From: Prinia subflava
Lineage: Eukaryota > Chordata > Aves > Passeriformes > Cisticolidae
Reading direction: 5' to 3'
Length of the DNA: 64,000 nucleotides
NCBI RefSeq assembly: GCF_021018805.1
Contig: NC_086253.1
Location: 35,961,583 to 36,025,582, forward strand
Part shown: piece after piece, positions 50,042 to 60,430 of the stretch
Layout: each line of letters starts with the position of its first letter
How positions within the stretch are numbered: the first letter of the stretch is position 1
Notes under the pieces: generated by a model
The model's input: the letters and a program-made list of their open reading frames with translations, nothing else
What the model was told of the DNA's origin: nothing
Database searches by the model: none
Position numbers and translations under genes: made by a program

Positions 50042-50253
50042 AATCACAGTTCTACATTTTGGCAGAACTGCCTGGTCAGGCTTGGGTAGAGCAGCCCCAG
50101 GTACTGCTCACACCTCAGCCCAAGAGGATCCTCTTGCCAGGCAGAGAATCTCTACCCCAGCAGGGCTCAGAAAGCACCTACAGACCTCCTTGCAAAAAGC
50201 AGCCTTTCCCTGTTGTTATGCAGCAACAGCCACACCTTAATGAATCTGCATAG
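50042..50253 (+). other. candidate unannotated exon with strong 3' splice acceptor
   Basis: A long pyrimidine tract (CTCTTTCCTTTCTTTTTCAG) ends at 50041. An open frame of about 70 codons follows, running to a TAG at 50251-50253. The peptide begins SQFYILAELPGQAW, is rich in Gln and Pro and ends HLNESA. The segment is more GC-rich than its surroundings. The frame is phase 1 if entered at 50042. A possible donor, CAG|GTACTG, at 50100/50101 would instead make a 59-bp internal exon. I do not recognise the peptide and see no neighbouring exons or nearby polyadenylation signal. It may be a terminal coding exon, a lncRNA exon or chance. Confidence 0.25.
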
Positions 50254-51944
50254 AGAAAGGTTCAGCTTCTTTCTCTGACTGAGGATTTTGCAGTCCTGGA
50301 GAATGCTTTAATTACTGAGCTGTGCTGGGCATGGACAATTTCCTATCATTATCCTGAAAGTGTGCCAGCACAATTTTTTTTCCATTTATACACATAGTAA
50401 GTGGAAAACAGAACTATTTCTCATAAAGAAGAGAAAACATATGATTAAACCCCATTTTATTACTAGGGTAAGAAGTTCATAAGCTTATATAGTATGTTTT
50501 ACCTAAAAATATCATCTGAGAGGAAAAAGAGGCCATATTGATGCTCAGGAAACTTATAACTTTAGGGTGGGAAAAGATATCTGACATATACTAACATAGC
50601 AGAAGTTATGGGGAAACAAATTGACAAACTGAAATTAAACTCAAAATACTCCAACCTTATATTATGTTTGTGAAAGCAAGCTGAGTTTTATTTAAGACCT
50701 GAAGTCTTTCACCAGAGTATTTCACCTAAGAGGTAAAAAAACACCATGAAAACTTAGCAGTAAAAATCAGAAAGAGAAAACACAGATATGCCTACAGAAG
50801 AAGAACTGAAATAATAATAATAATAAAGAAAAGCTGAAAGACCTTTCTCAGGAATGAAGGAAATAAATCAAAAATAATTAAGACCCTTGCTTGGGGCTAG
50901 ATAGCATAAATCAAAAAAGCCTTAGGTTGAAAAGAAAATTTAATTTAAAATCCCTTCCTTGTGCCAAAGATTTATAATTTTTAATGCCCAGTGGGGCCAT
51001 AATAGGTTTTTTTTTCCCTTAACCCTAAAGAGATGCACTTTTTTTTTTGTTGGTAAGTCCAGGTGACTTGTATGTTACTAAGCTTCCTGAGTTTTCTTGA
51101 ATCTCATTTTTCTTTCATCTTTAAGAAAACAAAAACTGATTTCAATATCTCAATATTTTGGATTTGATTGGTTAGCCTTGGAAAAGTGAAATGTGAAGTT
51201 TCTTTTTCCAATATATTTTTAGTTCTCTATCATGACTATCACCTCACCTTGCACCACTCCTTTTTAAATGCTTTTACAATCTGAGTCTGGCAATCAGACT
51301 GCACTACCAGCTGCTAAGTACAGTTCTGTAATTGTTACATACTCAATTGTCAGTGTTGCAACTCAGACTAATCTGAGACCAAAACTCTCATTATTATCCT
51401 GTAAGGAAATCTCATTTGATTGCATAAGGCAGAATTTCAGTCAAATCAATAATGCTGCCATGACCAGGGAGGTGGCTGGGAAATGCAATCTGAAAAACAC
51501 CCACGACCATGAACAGAAACGTGATTAGTGAAATCTGTAATGTCCTGATATTTGAGCTTCAAATTGTCATCTCTAGCTAATGAATCACACATGAAAAATC
51601 ATGCCAAGGAGCAAAAGACGAGCAAGGACAGAACAGTGTAAGGCAGCAAGAGCATGGGAGAGCACAGAAATAAGATTTTCCTGTTTTATTTCTGTAAGCA
51701 ATGCCATTACTGCAAGAAAACTGTGAAAGAAAATAACAGCAAATAACAGTTATGGAATAAGAAGAAGAAGGTAGAACTATAGAAGAAAGGAGAAGGCAGG
51801 CACAGAGGGAGAGGGGAACCATCAGGTATTTACATCTAAGATGCGATGGGTCTGATTATCTGAGACATGATCAGCCAGCTGAGAAAGGGAGAAAAGCTGA
51901 AGACAGTGGGAAAGAACTTGATTGTTCTTTATGGTTAAATACTT
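50254..51944. other. unique non-coding DNA
   Basis: An (ATA)n microsatellite lies at 50809-50826. Otherwise I saw nothing recognisable. ORFs of 81-86 codons at 51268-51528 and 51577-51822 have no known domain. Confidence 0.6.
50809..50826. repeat. (ATA)n microsatellite
   Basis: About six AAT/ATA units without interruption. Confidence 0.9.
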
Positions 51945-51945
51945 G

Positions 51946-52260
51946 AATTATAAGACTGTTCAGTGGGAGCAAACAATGAACAATTCAATACGTCTGGCTC
52001 AGAATAACTTCTGTGATCTCTGGACACTAAGTCATATCACCCCCATGGTCAGGCAACTCCAGTGGCTGCTCGTTAATTTCAGAACCTGGTGCAAAAGGAA
52101 CTTCTTGATTATAAAACTCTCCATAAGCTCACTCCAGTCTCTCTCTATTTTCTTTGCACATCTAGCACTGGCTTTCTCTTTTTCCCTTCAGACAACACTG
52201 CTGGTATGATTAAAAGCTCTTGTTTCTACTGTGCCACAACATCACTTACTTTCCTGGTTT
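51946..52260 (+). pseudogene. degraded C-terminal part of a LINE reverse transcriptase (L2/CR1-group-like)
   Basis: The open frame starting at 51922 reads VQWEQTMNNSIRLAQ, then HITPMVRQLQWLLV, then the WCKRNFLIIK stretch. This fits the conserved block downstream of the reverse-transcriptase core in L2/Jockey-group LINEs (family pattern VQN-A-RL, HITPVL-LHWLPV, R--FKI). The family pattern K-LH-L-P-YL then continues in another frame (KTLHKLTPVSLYFL from 52113). The copy therefore has a one-base loss, or equivalent, near 52110-52115. Stops and frame loss show a dead, old insertion. L2-type elements are ancient in birds. The assignment rests on motif order alone, and the exact clade is uncertain. 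Confidence 0.6.
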
Positions 52261-53367
52261 GCCAGTAGCTGTACGAACACCGATTATTAATAGAGCTTGT
52301 GCTGTCAGAGCAGGAAAACAAACCACTACTGAGAAGCTGTAGTGTGTTGGATTTTGAGCAAAGAACAATTCATGCCTGAAGATGCATTTTCAGTCCTGCA
52401 GCTGGATATGCGATATTTAACAAATGTAGAAGTTTGTGGCTGTGATGTGGCTGATATTGGGCATGATATGCAGTGATATTTTAATTCCCCTCTTGTCTCT
52501 AAGGAGTGAAAACAATCTGATAAAACAAAGTAGAAAGGTACTAATACCTGTGAATTAGCTTGGGGTTAACCTAATGTATCAGAAAAAGGAATATCTAAAG
52601 TAGGCCTTCAAAACAACTTGAGGAGATTCCTACTTTAATTTGTGACAGACTGTCAGATTCCTGTTACTTTCATTGCATATCTGTTGCATGTTACAAATCT
52701 GATTAGCTGTCACACCTTGTTAAGCACCTTGTTAAGACTCTCTGGAGCTCATATTTAAGCTCTTAGTTTGACTTTTGATACTGCTTTTGGGCCAATATAT
52801 GGATTGATTTTAAAGATTAGGTTCTTATTTATTTTTTGTTGGTAAAATATATGATACAGATGCAAGTAGAAACAGACAATCTCAGAAGTAAGAGTTTGCT
52901 TTCCAAGTGCCAACGCCATTAAAAGCAGCTAATCCCATTACACATTCTTCTTACAGCCACAAGCGGCCCTGGTTTAGAAAGATTCCAAAGGAATGAAAAT
53001 TAATTAATGAGCTTAGCTTTTCTGTATCACATCATGAGGGAGCAGGTGCCAGCATCTGCCCAAGGGATCTTTCACTGCATATAATCCTTCTTTAAAGAAA
53101 GCAGAAGAAGATAATTTGGACATGCTGTTCTACTTTAAAAATGCTTCACTGCAGCCTCTTTATATCACTCTTTGGTTATCAGTCATGACAACATTCATAC
53201 ACAGCTAATCCAGGTTTCTGCCCAGCCCAGAACTTTTGGTGCCCTACAGAATTTGGACTTGGAAAAATCAATCAAAATATACTTCCTACACTCTATGACT
53301 TCACAAAGTCTGAAGATTAAAAATTATATAATATGTGACAGTTTATTTTTTCCTACTTCTGCACATG
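52261..53367. other. unique DNA with candidate regulatory motif cluster
   Basis: No gene was found. At 52905-53060 there are CTAATCCCATTA (OTX/PITX-type TAATCC at 52930-52935), TTAATTAATGA at 53000-53010, and two E-boxes (CAGGTG at 53043, CATCTG at 53053). This could be a conserved element, by composition only. Confidence 0.3.
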
Positions 53368-53440
53368 CACAGGTGTCACAGTGGACACGGGAAGAACCAC
53401 ACGAGGACACGCTGGTGAGCAAAGCAGGAAAAAAGGCGAG

Positions 53441-53446
53441 TTTATT
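53441..53446 (-). terminator. AATAAA polyadenylation signal of the 53374 LTR
   Basis: Minus-strand AATAAA in TGTAAATAAACTCGCC, about 70 bp before the LTR 3' end. Confidence 0.65.
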
Positions 53447-53459
53447 TACAAAACCCAGT

Positions 53460-53465
53460 TTTATA
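53460..53465 (-). promoter_or_regulatory. TATA box of the 53374 LTR
   Basis: Minus-strand TATAAA in the context GTATAAAACTGG. It lies only about 14 bp upstream of AATAAA, so the polyadenylation signal would sit at or before the transcription start, in late U3, as in some class II retroviral LTRs. Confidence 0.6.
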
Positions 53466-55164
53466 CATTTCCCATGGTGCCCGTGGATTGGAGGATGGAA
53501 TTCCACCTCTCAATCCACGTTGGTCAAGCTAACTGTCAATCACATTTCTCCTCCTACCTAGAAATATGTAAACAATAAAAGACAGTTAGCAAAACATGGC
53601 CAGTGTTTATAGTAGAAAATGTGATAAGGTGAAATTTCTGACTCCAATATGAAGAATATAACAGAAGGCTTAAAAAGGTCTTCAAAACCAGGGTGACACA
53701 CAGGAGTGTGGTTATTACACTACCTCTGATGCATAAAATAAAATTATTTTATTTCAGTTGAAAGTCTTCCTAAGATCATCAAAGAGTTGTGATCCAAAAT
53801 AAAGAGTTGATCCAAAATAACTTTCTCCACTTTTTAGCATTGATATGGAGAAACACAAGCAGGATCTCAGATAAATGTGAGACCTGGAGAGGCAATATCC
53901 CAGCCAGAACTTTCCATGCGACTGAAGGAAATAACGGAATCAGATTTTGCTTCACGACCCACACAAATGAACCCAAGTTGCTGGTTTAAATGTTAAAGTC
54001 ACATGAGGGAATGGCTGTTGGCATATCATGGAGCACTGTCTCTGAGAGGTGCTTAAAAACCAGCCAGAGCAAGCTCTACGTTGACAATGGCTCATGTGAG
54101 GAGTGACTTGGAAGGTAGGTGCTGGATGAAGCAAACACCTGCCATCTAACTTGGTCCTAAGGAGATTCCCAACCAAACCTGGTAGGGAGGACTTGGGTTA
54201 TAATTGTCTGTGGTGTGTCGTTAAGGCGGCCCTTCAACGCAATGTTCCCTTTGAGCAGAACAACCATTTTCTGCCAAACAGGTTATTGAGAAGCAACGAA
54301 TTTCTATTCGGAGATGAGGCAAAATATGTAAAGAAATAATCTGAAAGACCCTACTGAAATCACAGGGCTGGGAGACATTTTTCCTGAAAATTATAGATGT
54401 GTCCTAACAAAATCTGTTGACAGAATGAAGCAGAGAGGTATTATGAATAGAAGGTAGACTGTACAGAAAGAACATAAGCATCACCTTAAAGCCAAAATAA
54501 AAATGGGGTGAAAGGTACAGAATATGAGAATAGAATACTACAGAGAGAGTCAGAATGCAAGGCCTCACACTGGGAGAATAAAATAATGTTGATTTCTGCA
54601 ATGAACCTGGAGATAATGGACTGTGATGACTGAATAAAATAAATTGGTCCTTGTTTTGATCTCATTATGTGTATAATTCATCAATGCAGTGCCTGTGAAA
54701 AGTGAAAGTTTAAAATGCAGCCATCAAGCTGTTTTCAAGTAAGCCTAGGAAATCTTCAGCCTATTGTGCAGAAAGCCCGTAAGAGTTCAGTGAACACTGT
54801 GCAGAGCCATTACCACAAAGGAGGGATTCAGATTGGAATTGGTACAGACACATAAGAATGATTAAGGCACTGTATGGCCTGTCTTACTAAGGCACGCTAG
54901 GAGGCTGGCTTTGTCCAGCAGCCCTAAATGTACAACAAAAGGGAGAAGACTGATTTGTCTTTGTGCATCAAGAAGAGAACGTCAAACACTAACATTAAAG
55001 ACAAGGACAGTGCTGAAACAAGGACAAATGGAGACAAAAATCCTGTGCATACATATATCATAAATCAGAAAAAAAAGTTTTTAACCTACGAAGTAACTGG
55101 GGGGTCAAAGAGTAAGACATCAAAAGAAAGTGCTTGGCATGTTTTCAGAAGGATTCTCCCATCC

Positions 55165-55210
55165 CTAATACAGAATCACAGAACTGATGACGCTAGTATT
55201 TTGCACCATT
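55165..55210 (-). mobile_element. possible CR1 3'-terminus remnant
   Basis: Minus strand: CAAAATAC, then a short spacer, then TTCTGTGATTCTGTATT, resembling a diverged CR1 octamer end. No upstream CR1 body can be recognised with confidence, so this may be chance. Confidence 0.3.
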
Positions 55211-55861
55211 CCAGCCTTCATGCTAAACCCCATGGGATAGTTGCTGGTATCTTTGCTTATGTTTGACAATTTATCAGTCTCTCTTACAAATTTTGCTGCA
55301 CTGTTCCCCGACTGACCTGAAGAAGCCCCTGTATACTCCTGTTCAATCTTTGTTTGTGTGACAGGACCTGGGCAGAAAGAGAACTGCAACTTTCTCACTG
55401 GGTTACAGTATAATCTGTTCAACCACCTCAAGGAAATCATAGGTGAAAGCAAGGCACTATCATAAGTGAACAAAAGGAGTTGATCCCATAAGACTCTTAA
55501 TAGAGACAGATAGGTAAGTTCAAGCGGTCCCTGAAGACAGACTTTAAAAGGAAGAAATCATAAGGTATTCACTGCACCTATGAATAGAGGACTAAGATTA
55601 TTTTTTCAGGCTGAGAGTCAGGGACACAGTAAAATGTTAGAGTATATCGAATGACTGGCATCTGATGTTAAAGGCAAAAGCTTTAGCCATTTCTTGATTT
55701 TGTGAAATGACCAGATATATCTTGTCTTTACCCAGAAAAAGCTCAAAACATACCCAACATGCAATTTATGTACTGAACTATGTATGTGTATATACACATT
55801 ATAGAAATTTATGCTATTTATTTATAACTAAAGGAAGAGAAAAATATAAATACTGATGTTC

Positions 55862-55875
55862 AAAATAAAAAAAAA

Positions 55876-55918
<43 letters not shown>
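55862..55918. repeat. poly(A)-rich tract (38 uninterrupted A)
   Basis: A4-T-A12-TT-A38. It is a simple repeat with no recognisable retroposed body upstream. Run length may be unreliable. Confidence 0.92.
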
Positions 55919-55922
<4 letters not shown>

Positions 55923-58900
55923 AATAGAAATATATAAGCCAGGAAGCCAGGTGCCCACTGGTATTTATACACTTTCAGTGAATTTGCAGTTTTATAAGGT
56001 TTTTACTTCTGTTCTACACCAAAACATTAGTAACATGTAATAAAATGTGTTCATCATTTATTACTGACAAACAAATTATGCACATGCTCCCCTAGAGTGA
56101 GAAAACTGGAGATAAACAATCTGTAAAGAAAGAGGAAACATAGGAAAATCTAGGCAAACAAGGAAGGAATCCTTTAGTGATTGGAAAAAACATACTGATA
56201 CAAGATAAACAGCCACCCGGGAGTTAGACAGATGATTTGGAGATAAATTAAATAGCTTCCCAAGAGGCGTCAAGTATTTGTCAATAACCATTCAGAAGTG
56301 ATAAGGAACTCTCCACGGCCATCTGGAAATGGCTCTAGCCAGCCTGGCCTGATTGATTTTATTAGCTGCACAATCTCATTTTTGTTTGATTGCTTTGTAT
56401 CTGTATATGCATTAGGGGAGAAAGCATTTGCAATTTTCTCAAGTCTGCTGTTTGTTCCTCTGGACTATACTTCTCTCCATTTTCAAAGCCAATACAATTT
56501 TTCTCCCTTCTAAGGCCATTTTTTCTCTGCTGTTTCACAGTAGTAACATCCTGAAAAAGGGTGGAGGGGGAAAAGAGCAAGATTTCACATTTACCCTGAG
56601 GATATAAACCAGAAAGAAAAGTTTGGTGTGGGGTGATGAAAAGGCCTTCCCCAGTGCAATCCTGGGTGATCCTACCTGTTAACATTTGCACTGCAAAATT
56701 TACACTTATTTCTCACACCAAGAAATGTCTTACCCTCAGGAATATTTGAAGATTCTGTGCATAGCCATGGAGAATAGGATTTGGCATTTCATGAAAGATG
56801 CAATATAAAAGTCATTCTGTCAAATATCAGGGAAAATCACCTAATGTTTTAATGCATCTGAAAAGGAGAAGTTTCACAATACATCTCCATCTAATAAGGA
56901 CTCTAAAATTTTATAAATCCCTTCTCCTTCTACATTCCTTCAGTGATCGCAATCTTAATTCCAAAACACATGTTAAACACTTTGGAGTATTTTCAATAGA
57001 TTCTCTGTTCTCATAGCAATAGGCCACAAAAATGTATTAATTTACTGGTTAGAGCTATCAGTCCTGCTGAAGAGGGAAGGAGCAAAGAAAAGGACACCAG
57101 ATGGATAGTTTGGATAATATTTTTTATTGTATTAGTTCACTAACACAGATGTAGTAGGTGTGATCAGTGGGGATATATACATTTTGAAACAGGCTGTAAA
57201 GTTGCAAGGCATGTAACATGACATGCTGTAAAGTTGCAGCATGGATGACACATTTACATTTTTAAGAAATAAGTATTTGGCACAAATATGCTCAAGAAGG
57301 TTCTTTAAAATATGGCAGTGCTTTTTTACTAGATGAATAGCTATTATTCTATGTATAGGACAAAAGTAGTGATAGTTATTGGAGTTTCTTTTCTATATTC
57401 ATTAAAATAGCTATAAAAATAATGTCAGATGTGATTATAAAGTGTCGTGTAGAGGAAAAGTAGAAGAACTGAGAATACAGGAGGTATAAGCAGATATACA
57501 ACTGATAATTTTTGTAACTATGCTTATAGAACATTCACTGCTGTGATAGCTATGGGCATCTGAGTGCCAGATACTTGAAAAGCAATTTTGGTGAAACTGA
57601 GATGACAGCTGGGAATGTTGGTACTCAAATAGTGTATAGCCCATTTTCAAGCAGTTTGGGTATTCGGCCAAATACCCAAAGGTTGAATGTTTCAGTCTTT
57701 TGAGGAATTAGGCCGTCTATGTAGCTCTCTTGGCCAGTTTCTTTGGAAAGTTTTGGTCTTAGTGGTTTATTTTTTTGGGACCAGAGTCATGCCTGATTCC
57801 TATTTACTTGCAGAGAACCTGAAACAGTTTCCCAATTGTAAAAGGAATCCAATAGGAGAGGATTTTTTCTTCAGAAACATCAAACCCCTTTTATCCAGCA
57901 TTATGATCAAAAGTTCTCTCTCTTCTCAGAACCACACTACAATCTTCACTAACTCCATGGCATCTCTTCCAAGTCTTGTCTCCCTATCCTAGCCTTCAGA
58001 GATGCACACATTCACATATGAGAATGCTTCTGAAAAAGCACTCAGAAGTGTGCTGCAAGTGCTTTTGTTTTTACCAACAGCAGGTGCTGGCATTCAGGAT
58101 GGAGCAATTTCTATTTCATCTGCTTCTCTTCATTACAGAAAACCTTGAAATTTCTTATCACTATCCTTAAAGCGGTCTCTTTTCCATCCTCTTTCATATA
58201 ACCATGCCAGAATCCAAAATTTCAATCAAGAAGGAGAGTTCTTAATGGCTAAAGGCGCTAATGTAATTCCTGTCAGTGCTTATTATCACTACTAGGTGTT
58301 TCAGTAACTAAGTTTCTTTGACTGCACAATTGAGTGAAATCAGTGTTAAGATCTTATACTGTAACTGAAAAGGCAGTGAATTATTATGTTCATGTAAGGG
58401 AATTATTATAAAGGGTCATGTTTGAGATTGGTCTTCCATCTGCATGATGCACTGAGAATGATCAATGAGAAAATATGCAGGTCCTAATGAAAAGTATGAT
58501 TGCTATGCTTTCTACACAACTTAACTTTCACCCCTGCTGACTCTGACAGTCACAAAGATCAAATCTTTTCAAATTTCTTTCACTGCAGTGTCAGAAAAAC
58601 TTAATTTATGTTTTGAATCTCTGCAAAGTTGTTCATTATGCAAATCCTATTTTGTGAAATAGAAGTGAGAGTGACAGAACTGATCGAGGTTGAAAGGCAA
58701 AAGAGGCTATAAGTTATGAGAGATAATGCACTAGAGTGAAAAGAAGAATATTTCTATTCAGGTGCTGCTGGAAAAGTATTTAAAAGTCCAAGTTCATGTT
58801 TTTGTTTCTCAGCTTTGTGCCTTACTCATCAGAAAATAAAGTAGCATACAAAACCCTTTTATACTAAACACAGCTATTTAAACCCCTTTCAGCTGTAGGG

Positions 58901-60088
58901 AGACACTAAAATCTGCTGTCTGCAGTACCTCTGCTCAGCTTAATAGTGTATGACTGTACTGCAGCATTGCTACTTCATAACTCTTCCTTGGATCATCTCG
59001 TGTCAGTCAATTTGCTCCAAATGCTAGTGCAAATTTGCTGATACAAGGGCTGCCTTCAGCCCTTTAATCAGATAAAGCTGCTATTAACAAAAGATGGCAG
59101 CATGGCTCATTTTATTGCAAGGCTCCTACTACATGTGTTCATATTTCCTCGAGTATGGCAACCACTGACCTTGGCAGTCTGGATTGATTCATCCGGTTCA
59201 AGGATCACTTAGCTTCTGTGCTGAGTGATGGTTGCTTGGCTAACTGCAGCTTTTTCATTTCCTGTTGATTTAATAGTGTTTCTTATTTTATAGATTATCA
59301 TAGCATTGAGTTATAAGTTTGGATCCTAATTCAATTTCAGCCTCTCTCAAAGCCCTTTCCAGAACACTGTTAATCAAGGAAAAGCTCTGGTCTCTGGTTT
59401 ATTTCCCAACATGAATACAAGTATTAAAGAAAACATGCATATGCACATTAGAGGGAAAGAGAAGTCACATATAATATGAAATAGTCAGCTCCTCACTAAC
59501 TGACTCATTCTTTTACAGACAATGAACCTTTGACTCCTAGAAATTTTATGTGACTAACTAGAAATTTTTAATTTATACCATAATCCAAAGCCAAAATTTA
59601 AAATTTGACACGTACATTTTATAAAATATTTCAATGGATATGGTTATGAGAACAGAATCAGGAAATGAGAGGCAAATACTGTTTTAGAGTATAAGTTCCA
59701 AATTATTTTCACCATTATTTAGTCTGAGTTTTGTGGGGATTTTTCCCATGATTATTTTCTGACATTACAGAATTTAAAAATTAGCATCCTCAAAACTGAA
59801 AAATGCCTTAAAAACACAGAGGACTATTTTCCTTAGGCATAACAATCTAATTTCAAGCATAAACTCTAATAGTGTGACAAGCACAGGAAAATGGGTGGAT
59901 AATAGAAAAAGCTCATGTGGTTACTCAGTTAAGAATATGCCTCTACCAATATCCTGGAATGAATATTAACTTCTTATTGGTTTTCTGAGTTCCGAATAGA
60001 GTTTTGGCTGATAAAAAAAAACCAAAAAAAGAGGATGTTACTAAAATGCCACTATCACTCTTTTAGAAGTAAATATATGCAATAGCTT

Positions 60089-60430
60089 TCAGTGCAAGGT
60101 AGCCATACCTGAACTACATACAAGTGAAGCTATATGCAAATGAAATAGTTCAGGCACTGACTGCAGAGTAGCTGCAGCAGCATGCAGCTCCTTACAGGAT
60201 AATTTATTCATTTTCTTGGCACGGACGCTGAGCTGAATGCAGAAGGGTACTTGGCACAGCGTGCTCTGCAGCACAGTGACCTCCAAACGGGTAGGGCACT
60301 GCCACACAACACAGACCTGCTCAGACTGAGCCTCCCTCCACAGCCACAAGTGCTCTCCGAGGCCACCCCGTTCACCTTCACTCGTGTGCAGCAGAGTGAG
60401 GGCTGCCACGTGCACCGCCGGGAGAGCCAT
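60089..60430 (-). other. GC-rich patch with a 113-codon ORF of unknown nature
   Basis: The minus-strand ORF begins MALPAVHVAALTLLHTSEG and contains a Trp/Glu-rich stretch. Its first 65 codons (60236-60430) are clearly GC-richer than the surroundings and favour C or G in the third position. No domain or family is recognisable, and I see no clear splice sites, polyadenylation signal or homologous neighbour. A 61-codon ORF overlaps it on the other strand. It may be chance, an old retroposed fragment or a small exon. Confidence 0.2.

Larger units (their letters stand above)
53374..53698 (-). mobile_element. 325-bp solo LTR with 6-bp target-site duplication
   Basis: The plus strand begins TGTCACAGTGG and ends CAGGGTGACA, so the termini are inverted (TGTCAC/GTGACA). 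The direct flanks are CACAGG at 53368-53373 and CACAGG at 53699-53704, a perfect 6-bp target-site duplication. On the minus strand a TATAAA (complement of 53460-53465) lies shortly before AATAAA (complement of 53441-53446). The sequence then leads to a GTGTCC-rich U5 end. The 6-bp duplication and short LTR fit a class II (ERVK/alpharetrovirus-like) element. No internal genes remain, so it is a solo LTR. A 129-codon plus ORF crossing it is incidental. Confidence 0.9.
53705..60088. other. AT-rich unique non-coding DNA
   Basis: No gene was recognised. A near-direct repeat of TGATCCAAAATAA occurs near 53790-53820. A 14-bp word GCTGTAAAGTTGCA is duplicated at 57193 and 57225. Positions 58980-59280 are repeat-free and hold GATAA and TTAATCAGATAAAG-type words that could be regulatory. 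ORFs up to 112 codons are not protein-like. Confidence 0.55.

Noticed and set aside
53172..53561. 129-codon plus-strand ORF
   Set aside because: It runs from unique DNA into the antisense of a solo LTR, crossing the target-site duplication, so it cannot be an ancestral gene.
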